Below are positions 1 through 8,273 of a DNA stretch of 64,000 nt, piece by piece. Both the position numbers and the translations under genes were made by a program. The DNA comes from JBBQWS01 sp038210415 (lineage in GTDB: Bacteria > Actinomycetota > Actinomycetes > Prado026): the NCBI GenBank assembly GCA_038210415.1, contig JBBQWS010000001.1, positions 62,001-126,000 on the forward strand, written 5' to 3'. Below the pieces are notes generated by a model. That model did not search any database, was not told the DNA's origin, and worked only from the letters and a program-made list of their open reading frames with translations. Each line of letters begins with the position of its first letter. Within the stretch, counting starts at the first letter, position 1.

Positions 1-2
1 AG

Positions 3-110
3 TGCCTGCTCGGGCTGCTGCGGGACGGTCGACCGCCGGGAGTCGTCACCGGCACGAGTGAGCAGTGGGGCTCGGCCCGACCTGGCCTTGAGGGTTTCGC
101 CGAGCGTTGA
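3..110 (+). CDS. acyP: acylphosphatase, C-terminal fragment (cut by window start)
   Basis: The frame open from base 3 to a TGA at 108-110 encodes 35 residues resembling the end of small acylphosphatases: a LLRDGRPPG stretch, then VTGTSEQW, and a C-terminal GLEGFAER in place of the usual GF-x-I/V-R ending. Acylphosphatases hydrolyse carboxyl-phosphate bonds such as acetyl phosphate. The gene just upstream of smc in many actinobacteria is acyP, which supports the call. The catalytic N-terminal half is outside the window. The match rests on a short segment plus synteny, so confidence is moderate. Confidence 0.55.
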   Translation, partial: CLLGLLRDGRPPGVVTGTSEQWGSARPGLEGFAER

Positions 111-277
111 CCAGGCGCGATTGTCACCCGTTCGCCACCTTGACCCGTTCGTGACCTGGTGCGACCCTGGAGTCGAAAGCGCGATTCACTCGTCCCACTG
201 CGCAAGGACCGCGCGGGGACCGAACGCCGCAGGACCGACCCACTGGTGCCCCGCACCGCGAACCTGAAGGACCCTCA

Positions 278-484
278 ATGGCGAAGGCCCTCTTCGGCCA
301 CCTCGGCGGCCCTGACCCCATCGTCGCCGCAGAGCTCAGCCGACTCCGGCGTCGGGTCGCGGATCTCGAGGCGGAGGTCGAGCGGCTGCACGCCGCCTCC
401 GGCGTCCTGACAGCCCTCGAGCACGACGACCTGGTGATCGTCACCGACAGCGACATGGCGGAGTTGTCTCCCGCGCTGACCTGA
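278..484 (+). CDS. small conserved actinobacterial protein with a helical coiled-coil core
   Basis: A 68-residue protein with ATG start, 48 bp upstream of smc on the same strand. Residues 15-42 form a charged, leucine-rich amphipathic helix (AAELSRLRRRVADLEAEVER), likely a short coiled coil. The C-terminus is acidic. Small proteins of this form are seen beside smc/acyP in other actinobacteria but have no function I can name. Codon use is typical of the window, with G/C in most third positions, and no overlapping gene explains the frame. A role related to SMC is only a positional guess. Confidence 0.6.
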   Translation: MAKALFGHLGGPDPIVAAELSRLRRRVADLEAEVERLHAASGVLTALEHDDLVIVTDSDMAELSPALT

Positions 485-532
485 CCGGTCAGCCTGACTC
501 GGCGGGTCTGCGGCCGGGGGTAGCCTTGCGCC

Positions 533-3500
533 GTGCACCTCAAGAGCCTCACCTTGCGTGGGTTCAAGTCGTTCGCGTCCTCGACGACGCTGCGCTTCGA
601 GCCCGGCATCACCTGCGTCGTGGGACCCAACGGTTCGGGGAAGTCGAACGTCGTCGACGCCTTGGCCTGGGTGATGGGCGAGCAGGGGGCCAAGAGCCTG
701 CGCGGCGGCAAGATGGAGGACGTCATCTTCGCGGGCACGGCCGGCCGGCCACCGCTGGGCCGGGCCGAGGTCGTGCTGAGCATCGACAACACCGACGGTG
801 CGCTGCCGGTCGAGTTCGCCGAGGTCACGATCTCGCGGATCATGTTCCGCAACGGCGGTTCGGAGTACGCCATCAACGGCGACCCGTGCCGGCTGCTCGA
901 CGTCCAGGAGCTGCTCTCGGACTCCGGCATCGGGCGCGAGATGCACGTCATCGTGGGCCAGGGCCAGCTCGACCAGGTGCTCTCCGCCACGCCTGAGGAC
1001 CGTAGGGGCTTCATCGAGGAGGCGGCCGGCGTCCTCAAGCACCGCAAGCGCAAGGAGAAGGCGCTCCGCAAGCTCGAGGCCATGCAGGCCAACCTGACCC
1101 GGATCACCGACCTGACGGGTGAGCTTCGGCGCCAGCTGAAGCCGCTCGGCAAGCAGGCGGAGGTCGCCCGCCGGGCGCAGGTGGTGCAGGCCGATCTGCG
1201 GGACGCCCGGTTGCGGCTGCTCGCCGACGACCTGGTGACCATGCGCTCCACGCTGCAGCAGGAGGTCGCCGACGAGACCGCGCTGCGCGAGCGCCGGGCC
1301 CGGGTCGAGGCGGCCTCCGTCGGCGCACGGCAGCGGGAGGCCGAGCTCGAGGCCGACGTCGCCGAACACTCGCCGCGGCTGGCCGCAGCGCAGGAGGTCT
1401 GGTACCGCCTGGCCGGGGTGCGCGAGCGGCTCCGTGCCACTCAGGGGCTGGCCGGCCAACGGCTCCGGATCCTCGCCACCGAGCCGGACGACGACCGCAC
1501 CGGAAGCGATCCGGACGATCTCGACGCCGCAGCCGCATCGGCCCGGGCCGAGGAGCAGTCCCTCATCGCCCAGGTCGAGGCCGACTCGGTCCGGCTTGCG
1601 GCGGCGGTGAGCGCGCGGACCAGGGCGGAAGCCGCCCTCGTGGCCGAGGAGCGCCGAGTCACCTCCGCCGAGCGGGCCGCAGCGGACCGGCGCGAAGGCC
1701 TCGCGCGACTCAGCGGCCAGGTGGCTGCCGCGCGTTCGCGGCTGGAGACCCGTACCGCCGAGATCGACCGGCTGTCGACGACGCTGGCCGAGGCGAGGAG
1801 CCGGGCGGGCAACGCACAGCGCGACTTCACCGCGCTCGAGTCGCAGGTCGCCGGCCTCGACGAGGGCGAGGTCGACCTCGACTCCGAGCACGCGGCTGCG
1901 GCAGCCGCTTTCGACGATGCCGAGCAGTCGGTCACCCGGTTGCGTGAGGCCGAGCGTGAGGCCGAGCGCGAGCGCGCAGGACTGATCGCCCGCAAGGAAG
2001 CCCTCGAGATGGGGCTGGCCCGCAAGGACGGGGCCGGGGCAGTGCTCGCGGCGGGCGACCGGCTGTCGGGTGTGCTCGGCACGGTCGCCGCGCTTCTCAC
2101 CATCCGGCCCGGCTACGAGGCTGCGGTGGCGGCCGCGCTCGGCTCGGCCGCCGACGCCGTCGCGGTCGACGGCCTCGACTCCGCGGTCGGTGCGCTGCGC
2201 TTGCTCAAGGCCGACGATGCTGGCCGTGCACCGCTCGTGGTGGCGGGCGGACCCGCCACCACGGCCACGGCGAGCCTCGCCGCTTCGATCACCCTGCCGG
2301 CGCAGGCGGTGCCGGCCGCCGACCTGGTCGACGCCCCTTCGGGCCTGCGGCCGGGGCTGGCCCGACTGCTCGGGCGCACCGTCGTGGTCGACGGCGTCGA
2401 TGACGCTCGCGCACTGGTCGCGAGGCACCCCGACCTCGTGGCCGTGACCCGGCAGGGCGACGTGCTCGGGGTCGACTTCGCTCATGGCGGCTCGGCCTCG
2501 CTCCCGTCGTTGCTCGAGGTGCAAGCGGCCGTCGACGACGCGGGCGCTCGGCTCGAGGCGGCCGCGGCTCAGGCCGAACGGCTCCGCACGGATCTCGTGC
2601 GGGTGACCGCGCAGCGCCAGCGCGCCTCGGAGCGGGTCGAGGCCGCCCTGGTCCGACTGCACGAGTCGGACGCCCGGATGGCCGCCGTGGCGGAGCAGCT
2701 CGGACAGCTCGGGGCTGCGGCTCGCGCAGCCGTCGGGGAGGCCGAGCGCACCGCGGCAGCGCTGACCGTGGCCGAGGCGGCCCGGGCGGACGACGAGAAC
2801 AGCCTGACCGAGCTCGACACGCGCCTGCGGGCGGCCGTGGCCTCCCCGGTTGACGACGAGCCCACGGTCGACGACCGAGACGCCCTGGCGGTCGCTGCCT
2901 CGAACGCCCGGCAGAGCGAGGTCGAGGTCCGGCTGTCCGTCCGCACCGGCGAGGAGCGGGCCCGTGCCCTCGGCGGCCGAGCCGAGTCGCTCGAGCGCGC
3001 CGCCAGCGACGAGCGGTCCGCTCGCGAGCGGGCAGCGGCCAGGCGTGAACGGCGGATCCGCGAGCTCGCCGTAGCCGGGGCCGTCGCCAGGGGCGCCGAG
3101 CACGCTCTCCTGCGGATCGAAGGTTCGCTCATCGCCGCGGCCGGCGAGCGTTCCGCGGCGGAGCTGGCTCGCACCGAGGTCGACGCCGAGCTGCTGTCGG
3201 TACGGGCCCAGGCCCGCGAGCTGGCCGGCGAGCTGGACCAGCTGACCAGCTCGGTGCATCGCGACGAGGTCGCCCGGGCCGAGCAACGGCTGCGGATCGA
3301 GGCCCTGGAGACCAAGGTTCTCGACGACTACGGCGTCGAGGGTGACGTACTAGTCGATGAGTACGGTCCGGACCAGCTCGTGCCTGCGTCGATCCCGGTC
3401 CCCGGGGCCGAGGAGGCTGCGGCCGAGGAGCCGGTGCCGTACGTACGAGCCGAGCAGGACAAGCGGGCCCGCGCCGCCGACCGCGACCTCGCGCTGCTGG

Positions 3501-4105
3501 GCCGGGTCAACCCGCTGGCGCTGGAGGAGTTCGCTGCGCTCGAGGAACGGCACCAGTTCCTCACCGAGCAGCTCGAGGACCTCAAGAAGACGCGTCGCGA
3601 CCTGCTCGACATCATCAAGGACGTCGACGAGCGCGTGGAGCAGGTCTTCACGGCCGCCTACCACGACACCGCCCGCGAGTTCGAAGGCGTCTTCGCGCGG
3701 CTGTTCCCCGGCGGTGAGGGACGGCTGGTGCTCACCGACCCGTCGGACATGCTCAACACGGGCATCGAGGTCGAGGCGCGCCCACCGGGCAAGAAGGTCA
3801 AGCGCCTGTCACTGCTCTCGGGCGGGGAGCGGTCACTCGTCGCAGTGGCCCTGCTGGTGGCGATCTTCAAGGCCCGGCCGAGCCCGTTCTACGTGATGGA
3901 CGAGGTCGAGGCGGCGCTCGACGACACCAACCTGGGCCGGTTGCTGGGCCTTCTGGAAGAGCTGCGCGAGTCGTCCCAGCTCATCGTCATCACGCACCAG
4001 AAACGCACCATGGAGATCGCCGACGCCCTCTACGGCGTCTCCATGCGCGGCGACGGCGTCACTACGGTCATCAGCCAGCGGCTGCGCGAGGAGCAGCCCG
4101 CCTGA
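533..4105 (+). CDS. smc: chromosome segregation ATPase SMC
   Basis: Structural maintenance of chromosomes protein of 1190 residues, normal for bacterial SMC. It dimerises, binds ScpA/ScpB and extrudes or tethers DNA loops to organise and segregate the chromosome. Visible features are the N-terminal Walker A GPNGSGKSN at residues 31-39, long Glu/Arg/Ala-rich coiled coils at about 170-490 and 650-1000, a hinge at about 500-640 (starting RLSGVLGTVAALL), the ABC signature LLSGGERSLVA near residue 1100, and Walker B YVMDEVEAALDD shortly after. The start is GTG at 533, since MHLKSLTLRGFKSF is the canonical SMC N-terminus. It lies downstream of acyP and the small coiled-coil gene, as in mycobacteria. 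The scpA and scpB genes are not in this window. Confidence 0.97.
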   Translation: MHLKSLTLRGFKSFASSTTLRFEPGITCVVGPNGSGKSNVVDALAWVMGEQGAKSLRGGKMEDVIFAGTAGRPPLGRAEVVLSIDNTDGALPVEFAEVTISRIMFRNGGSEYAINGDPCRLLDVQELLSDSGIGREMHVIVGQGQLDQVLSATPEDRRGFIEEAAGVLKHRKRKEKALRKLEAMQANLTRITDLTGELRRQLKPLGKQAEVARRAQVVQADLRDARLRLLADDLVTMRSTLQQEVADETALRERRARVEAASVGARQREAELEADVAEHSPRLAAAQEVWYRLAGVRERLRATQGLAGQRLRILATEPDDDRTGSDPDDLDAAAASARAEEQSLIAQVEADSVRLAAAVSARTRAEAALVAEERRVTSAERAAADRREGLARLSGQVAAARSRLETRTAEIDRLSTTLAEARSRAGNAQRDFTALESQVAGLDEGEVDLDSEHAAAAAAFDDAEQSVTRLREAEREAERERAGLIARKEALEMGLARKDGAGAVLAAGDRLSGVLGTVAALLTIRPGYEAAVAAALGSAADAVAVDGLDSAVGALRLLKADDAGRAPLVVAGGPATTATASLAASITLPAQAVPAADLVDAPSGLRPGLARLLGRTVVVDGVDDARALVARHPDLVAVTRQGDVLGVDFAHGGSASLPSLLEVQAAVDDAGARLEAAAAQAERLRTDLVRVTAQRQRASERVEAALVRLHESDARMAAVAEQLGQLGAAARAAVGEAERTAAALTVAEAARADDENSLTELDTRLRAAVASPVDDEPTVDDRDALAVAASNARQSEVEVRLSVRTGEERARALGGRAESLERAASDERSARERAAARRERRIRELAVAGAVARGAEHALLRIEGSLIAAAGERSAAELARTEVDAELLSVRAQARELAGELDQLTSSVHRDEVARAEQRLRIEALETKVLDDYGVEGDVLVDEYGPDQLVPASIPVPGAEEAAAEEPVPYVRAEQDKRARAADRDLALLGRVNPLALEEFAALEERHQFLTEQLEDLKKTRRDLLDIIKDVDERVEQVFTAAYHDTAREFEGVFARLFPGGEGRLVLTDPSDMLNTGIEVEARPPGKKVKRLSLLSGGERSLVAVALLVAIFKARPSPFYVMDEVEAALDDTNLGRLLGLLEELRESSQLIVITHQKRTMEIADALYGVSMRGDGVTTVISQRLREEQPA

Positions 4106-4210
4106 CCTGCGGTGACAAGGTTCGACCCGGTCGCGGCTAACGCCCGGATAACCACCTTTCGCACGGTCTGCGCGGGCTGCACAGTGGAGTTCTCACCTAC
4201 AGGAGGACCC

Positions 4211-4690
4211 ATGAGGCGTTCCCGCCGAATCGCACTATCGACCGCAGTGACCACCGGCGTGCTCGGTGTCGCAGGGGTGGCCGTGGCGGTCGTCCCGTCA
4301 GCCGTCCTGGCCGCGTCGCCGTCGTCGACCACTCCGTCGACGAGCACCGACGAGTCGGCCGCGCAGGAGGATGCGCTCCGGGTGGCCCTCGGCCAGCTCG
4401 ACGGTCGCACGCTCTCGCTCGAGAAGGACCTGACCGCGGCGCAGCGCCAGCTGGCCGCCGCTCGGGCGGCCGCTGCGGCCGCCGAAGCAGCAGCCCAAGC
4501 CGGCGGCAACTCGCAGCGTCCTGCCTCGAAGCCGCAGCAGGCCCGCAGCCAGGCCCGCAAGGTCATCTACGTCCACGCGCCGGCGCCCAAGGTAACCAAG
4601 GTGACCAAGCCGCCGACGCACACCACCACGGGCGCCAGCGGGGCGAGCGGCGGCGACGACAGCGGCGAGGGCGGCGGCACCGATGACTGA
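4211..4690 (+). CDS. exported coiled-coil protein with C-terminal TTTGAS tail, putative ApbE flavinylation substrate (paralogue 1)
   Basis: A 159-residue protein with ATG start behind an AGGAGG Shine-Dalgarno at 4201. An upstream ATG-less extension of the frame is rejected because of this site. Residues 1-34 are a signal/anchor segment (MRRSRR then a hydrophobic run ending AVLAA). Residues 48-97 form an Ala/Gln/Glu coiled coil. Residues 98-135 are a basic/Pro linker and the tail reads PPTHTTTGASGASGG. Thr140-Gly-Ala-Ser143 fits the [S/T]GA[S/T] signature that ApbE enzymes modify with FMN in RnfG/NqrC-type proteins, but no FMN-binding domain (PF04205) is visible. It is first gene of an operon, with an 8-bp overlap to a paralogue sharing the same 12-residue tail, followed by apbE. 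Covalent flavinylation is inferred from motif and context. Confidence 0.8.
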   Translation: MRRSRRIALSTAVTTGVLGVAGVAVAVVPSAVLAASPSSTTPSTSTDESAAQEDALRVALGQLDGRTLSLEKDLTAAQRQLAAARAAAAAAEAAAQAGGNSQRPASKPQQARSQARKVIYVHAPAPKVTKVTKPPTHTTTGASGASGGDDSGEGGGTDD

Positions 4691-5165
4691 GCTTCGCGGG
4701 CGTACCGCCCGGTGGTCCGCGGCAGCGCTGGCGGCCCCGGTGGTGGCGTCGCTGTTCGCCGGCACCACCGCCTGGGCCGTCCACCACGACCCGCTGCACC
4801 CGGACGGCGCGGCATCGGCGACTGCGGCCACCCCGGCCAAGCTCGTCGCGCCGTCGGCGGACCCCACGCTGGTTGCGCTTCGCGCCGCACTCCTGGCCAA
4901 CGCCAAGAAGGTCGACGCGCTGAGCAAGCAGGTCGCAGGCGTGCGGGCCCAGGCCGCAGCCATGGCGAAGGGCACTTCGTCGGCCCGGCGCAGCACCTAC
5001 AGCGGTTCCGGTAGCTCATACCGTTCGTCCGGCTCCTCGAACTCGTCCAGCTCGAGCCGGTCGAGCGGCGGCGGGAACCAGTCGCCGATCGTGGTGACCA
5101 TCCCGGCTCCGGCCGCTCCGCCGCCCACCCACACCACGACAGGTGCGTCCGGGGCCGTCCGGTGA
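4683..5165 (+). CDS. exported Ser-rich protein with C-terminal TTTGAS tail, putative ApbE flavinylation substrate (paralogue 2)
   Basis: A 160-residue protein whose ATG overlaps the previous gene by 8 bp. Residues 1-33 give a basic N-terminus and a hydrophobic signal/anchor (SAAALAAPVVASLFAGTTAWAV). Residues 62-96 are a short Ala/Lys/Leu helix, and 98-132 are a low-complexity Ser/Gly/Arg linker that probably spans the cell wall. The last residues are PPTHTTTGASGAVR, the same 12-residue tail core as its neighbour, with Thr153-Gly-Ala-Ser156 as the possible FMN acceptor motif. The stop overlaps the GTG start of apbE (GTGA). The two proteins share only architecture and tail, which suggests the tail is the functional part. 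No other domain is recognisable. Confidence 0.78.
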   Translation: MTELRGRTARWSAAALAAPVVASLFAGTTAWAVHHDPLHPDGAASATAATPAKLVAPSADPTLVALRAALLANAKKVDALSKQVAGVRAQAAAMAKGTSSARRSTYSGSGSSYRSSGSSNSSSSSRSSGGGNQSPIVVTIPAPAAPPPTHTTTGASGAVR

Positions 5166-6190
5166 CCGGGATCCCGACGACCGGCGCCGCGTCGTCGACG
5201 CCGGTCGTCGGGATCCTTCGCACGGTCACGCCGGATGTCGTCGCCAGCTTTCGGGCGATGGCCTCCGAGATCAACGTGCGGGTCGTCCGCCCGCGGCCCG
5301 GCGCTGCGGAGGCGGTCTGCCTCGCGGAGGACGTCTTCCACCGGGTCGAGAGGGCCTGCACGAGGTTCGACCCCGGCTCGCCGCTCATGCGGGCCAACGC
5401 GGCGCCGGGGCAGTGGCACCAGGTGCCTTCGGAGCTGTACGAGACCCTGATCGAGGCTGCCGCCGCCCATGCGATCACCGCCGGAGTGTTCGACCCACGG
5501 GTCCTTCGGGTCCTGGAGTCGTTCGGCTACGACCGTTCGCTGCCGTTCGGCGACGAGCCGGTCGAGTTGTCAGGGGCTTTGGCGCCGGGCCGGCACCGTC
5601 GCTCTGCCGCGGGTGGGCGAGCGGGTTGGGATCCGCACTTCGACGAGCCCTCTCGGTCGGTCTGGCTCGGCCCCGAGCCGGTCGACCTGGGGGGGATCGG
5701 CAAGGGGATCGCCGTCCGTTGGGCCACCGAGGCCCTGACCGGCGCGGGGGAGTCGACGCTGGTCGAGGCCGGTGGAGACTGCGCGGCCGTGGGCTCCGGA
5801 CCCGACGGCGACGGTTGGAAAGTCGGCGTGCAGGACCCCCGTGAGGGGGACGACCCCCTCGCGGTGCTCTCGCTCACCGACCGGGCCTGCGCGACGTCCT
5901 CGATCCGCCTTCGCCGTTGGCGGGCCGGCGGGCGCCAGGTGCACCACCTGATCGACCCGCGCACCGGTGAACCCGGCGGCGAGGGCCTGGCTGCGGTCAC
6001 CGTGGTGCACGACGACCCGGCCCTCGCCGAGGTCTGGAGCAAGTCGTTGTTCCTCGCCGGGCTGGACGGCATCGCCGACCGCGCGGCCGAACGCGGACTC
6101 GCCGCCCTGTGGGTGGCGCCCGACGGTTCGCTCGACCTGAGCGACTCGATGCGATCGATGGTCATCTGGAGGTACGACGGTGTCAGCTAA
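5162..6190 (+). CDS. apbE: ApbE-family FAD:protein FMN transferase
   Basis: A 342-residue flavin transferase that cleaves FAD and links FMN by a phosphoester bond to a Thr/Ser in exported proteins. Family signatures are FRAMASEINVRVV near residue 30, FDPRVLRVLESFGYD (about 108), DLGGIGKG (about 177-184), LVEAGGDCAAVG (about 200) and HHLIDPRTGEP (about 262), followed by the conserved WSKSLFLAG region. The GTG at 5162 overlaps the preceding stop and adds about 32 residues before the conserved core. An internal ATG at 5258 is the alternative. An 18-bp perfect hairpin lies just after the GTG. I see no obvious lipobox or signal peptide at the N-terminus, so it may act inside the membrane before substrates are exported, or the start is misplaced. 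It sits between its probable substrates and the membrane electron carriers. Confidence 0.93.
   Translation: MTGIPTTGAASSTPVVGILRTVTPDVVASFRAMASEINVRVVRPRPGAAEAVCLAEDVFHRVERACTRFDPGSPLMRANAAPGQWHQVPSELYETLIEAAAAHAITAGVFDPRVLRVLESFGYDRSLPFGDEPVELSGALAPGRHRRSAAGGRAGWDPHFDEPSRSVWLGPEPVDLGGIGKGIAVRWATEALTGAGESTLVEAGGDCAAVGSGPDGDGWKVGVQDPREGDDPLAVLSLTDRACATSSIRLRRWRAGGRQVHHLIDPRTGEPGGEGLAAVTVVHDDPALAEVWSKSLFLAGLDGIADRAAERGLAALWVAPDGSLDLSDSMRSMVIWRYDGVS
5169..5216 (+). promoter_or_regulatory. perfect 18-bp hairpin at the 5' end of apbE
   Basis: Bases 5169-5186 and 5199-5216 are exact reverse complements (arm GGATCCCGACGACCGGCG) around a 12-base loop, with no mismatch. The stem covers codons 3-18 of apbE read from the GTG at 5162. 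No U-tract follows, so it is not a classical intrinsic terminator. It could lower expression of apbE relative to the abundant substrate proteins, block 3' exonucleases on a processed upstream mRNA, or mark a later true start of apbE. Confidence 0.6.
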
Positions 6191-6935
6191 CCGGGTCTCG
6201 ACCCACCGAGAGTCGACGCATCGGGCGGCGGCGATCCCGGTCGACGACCGCCGCACCGTCGTCGAGCGGTTGGTCGCGATCGGCCGGGGCGTACTGCTCA
6301 CCCTGGGCGTCGCAGTCAGCACTGCGGTCACCGCGTGGATGATCGGCCGGGGCGTGCTGGCCGTGGCCGGTAACAAGCAGGCACCCTGGATCCTCGGTCG
6401 GGCCGCCGGCGTGACGTCCTACCTGCTCCTGGTCGGCCTCGTCGGGTTCGGACTGGTGCTCTCGCACCCGTGGCGAAGCCGGGTCACCTGGCCCAGCACC
6501 GCCACCCGGATCCGGATCCACGTGAGCCTGGCGGTCTTCACCCTCGCGTTCCTGGTCCTGCACATCGTCGTGCTGGCCACCGACTCGTACGCGGGCGTGG
6601 GCCTGCGCGGTGCGTTGCTGCCGATGGGCGCTTCGTACCGTCCGGTCCCGGTCACGCTCGGGGTCATCGGCGCGTACGCGGGCCTGCTCGCGGGCGTCAC
6701 CGCCGCGATGGCTGGCCGCGTCACCGCGCGCATCTGGTGGCCGATCCACAAGGTGGCGGCGGTGTCGTTGGTGCTGGTGTGGGTGCACGGTCTGCTCGCC
6801 GGAAGTGACAGCCCTGCGCTGCTCGCGCTGTACGTCGCGACGGGGCTGGCCGTCGCTGCCTTGGCCGTGAGCAGGTACGCAGCGAGGACGCCGGCCGACC
6901 GGGTCGCCGAGCTCACCGAAGGAGTCGACCGATGA
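6180..6935 (+). CDS. NOX/ferric-reductase-like di-heme b membrane protein
   Basis: A 251-residue integral membrane protein with GTG start overlapping apbE by 11 bp. About six transmembrane helices are visible (about 36-63, 76-96, 112-134, 155-178, 188-207, 211-231). His114 and His128 (13 residues apart) sit in the third helix, and His190 and His203 (12 apart) in the fifth. These are the two heme-coordinating pairs expected of ferric-reductase-like domains in NADPH oxidases, STEAP proteins and MsrQ. No cytoplasmic FAD/NAD domain is fused, so electrons must arrive from another protein, plausibly the NuoF-like subunit and ferredoxin downstream. The exported flavinylated proteins upstream would be acceptors on the outer face. 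The heme pairs are seen directly; the electron path is inferred. Confidence 0.85.
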   Translation: MSANRVSTHRESTHRAAAIPVDDRRTVVERLVAIGRGVLLTLGVAVSTAVTAWMIGRGVLAVAGNKQAPWILGRAAGVTSYLLLVGLVGFGLVLSHPWRSRVTWPSTATRIRIHVSLAVFTLAFLVLHIVVLATDSYAGVGLRGALLPMGASYRPVPVTLGVIGAYAGLLAGVTAAMAGRVTARIWWPIHKVAAVSLVLVWVHGLLAGSDSPALLALYVATGLAVAALAVSRYAARTPADRVAELTEGVDR

Positions 6936-8272
6936 CCGGGGTGCCCTACCTCGTTCGGGCGACGACCCCGCCGACGGCACCAGCCGTCGGCGGACTCGAC
7001 GGGCGGCTGCTCGGCAGCCCGGTCACCTTCGACCTGCGGACGCGCGAGCACCCCGTGGGCGGCGTGCGGCACGACCTGGCCGACCACCTGGCGGCATTCG
7101 GGTCGCGCCCGTCCGCCGTCGGTCACCACGGCGACGAGCTGCTCGAGATCTTGCAGGACCTCGCGCTGACCGGTCGCGGCGGCGGGCACTTCCCGGTGGC
7201 GACGAAGTGGCGGGCCGCGCTGGGCGCAGGGGGCGGTGGCACGGTCGTGGCGAACGGCGCCGAGGGCGAACCGGCGAGCGCGAAGGACGCCACGTTGCTG
7301 CAGCTCCGGCCGCACCTGGTGCTCGACGGGCTGGCGCTGGCCGCCGAGACGATCGGTGCGGACGACGCGGTCGTCTGGCTGCACGAGGGCGATGTCGCGA
7401 CCCACCGTTCAGTCGCGCTGGCGCTGGTGGAGCGGCGCGCCGCGGGCGCGAGCGGCACACCCGTCCGCATCGCGACCGGCCCGGACCGGTACCTCTCCGG
7501 CGAGGCCAGCGCGGTCGTACGCGCCCTCGGCGGTGGCCCGGCTCTGCCCTACCTCGAACGCCGCCCTGCCGCGATCGAGGGCATCGGCGGGCTCCCCACC
7601 GTCGTGCACAACGCCGAGACCATGGCGCGGGTCGCTCTGGCCGCCCGCACCGGGTCGGACGACGGCGACGCCGTCACCGGTGGGACGCTGCTCACCGTCG
7701 TGGGGCCGGACCGTCGGGTCGTGCTCGAGGCCGACCGTGACCAGACGATCGGCGCGATCATCAGCGAGGTGCTCGGTGGGTCCGAGCGCGTGCGACCACC
7801 GGCGGCCGTCCTGGTCGGGGGTTTCGGCGGCAGCTGGTTGCCCTGGTCGACGCTCGCACCGCTCGCACCAACCGAACCCGCCTTGCGGGGCGTCGGCGCA
7901 TCGCTCGGAGCCGGGCTGCTGATCCCGTTGGCTTCCGGCGGCTGCGGTCTGTCCGAGACCGCCGCTGTGCTGCGTTACCTGGCTGCGTCGTCGGCCCGGC
8001 AGTGCGGGCCGTGCCTGTTCGGCCTGCCCGCCATGGACGAGCTCGTCACCTCGATCGCCGAGGGGTCGGCGAAGCGCTCCGACGTGCGCCAGCTGGAGCG
8101 GTTCATGGCCCAGATCGATCGTCGCGGCGCGTGCCACCACCCGGACGGTGCGCTGCGCATGGTCCGATCGGCGTTCGCCGTGTTCGCGGACGACCTGCAG
8201 CGACACCTGAAGGACGGCCCGTGCCCGGGGGCGCTGCACCAGCCGTCCATCCCAGTCCCGGAGGTGCACTGA
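6932..8272 (+). CDS. NuoF-like NADH-binding flavoprotein/Fe-S subunit
   Basis: A 446-residue relative of the 51-kDa subunit of complex I. The FMN/NAD glycine motif GRGGGHFPVATKW lies at residues 81-93 and VVANGAEGEPASAKD at about 105-119. A central SLBB-like region precedes a C-terminal Fe-S domain. NuoF normally has C-x2-C-x2-C and a fourth Cys about 40 residues on. Here Cys358, Cys361 and Cys401 are kept at the right spacing but the first ligand is Ala355. Cys338 might stand in, or the cluster is 3Fe-4S or absent. The start overlaps the membrane gene by ATGA, and the ferredoxin gene follows within 2 bp. No NuoE or NuoG partner is nearby. Probable role: hydride oxidation with single-electron delivery to the ferredoxin/heme protein. 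Confidence 0.85.
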   Translation: MTGVPYLVRATTPPTAPAVGGLDGRLLGSPVTFDLRTREHPVGGVRHDLADHLAAFGSRPSAVGHHGDELLEILQDLALTGRGGGHFPVATKWRAALGAGGGGTVVANGAEGEPASAKDATLLQLRPHLVLDGLALAAETIGADDAVVWLHEGDVATHRSVALALVERRAAGASGTPVRIATGPDRYLSGEASAVVRALGGGPALPYLERRPAAIEGIGGLPTVVHNAETMARVALAARTGSDDGDAVTGGTLLTVVGPDRRVVLEADRDQTIGAIISEVLGGSERVRPPAAVLVGGFGGSWLPWSTLAPLAPTEPALRGVGASLGAGLLIPLASGGCGLSETAAVLRYLAASSARQCGPCLFGLPAMDELVTSIAEGSAKRSDVRQLERFMAQIDRRGACHHPDGALRMVRSAFAVFADDLQRHLKDGPCPGALHQPSIPVPEVH

Positions 8273-8273
8273 G

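Noticed and set aside
275..3286. 1003-residue open frame on the minus strand
   Set aside because: It lies wholly antisense to smc and is a shadow of its GC-rich third positions; it is Arg/Gly/Leu-rich and has no recognisable domain.
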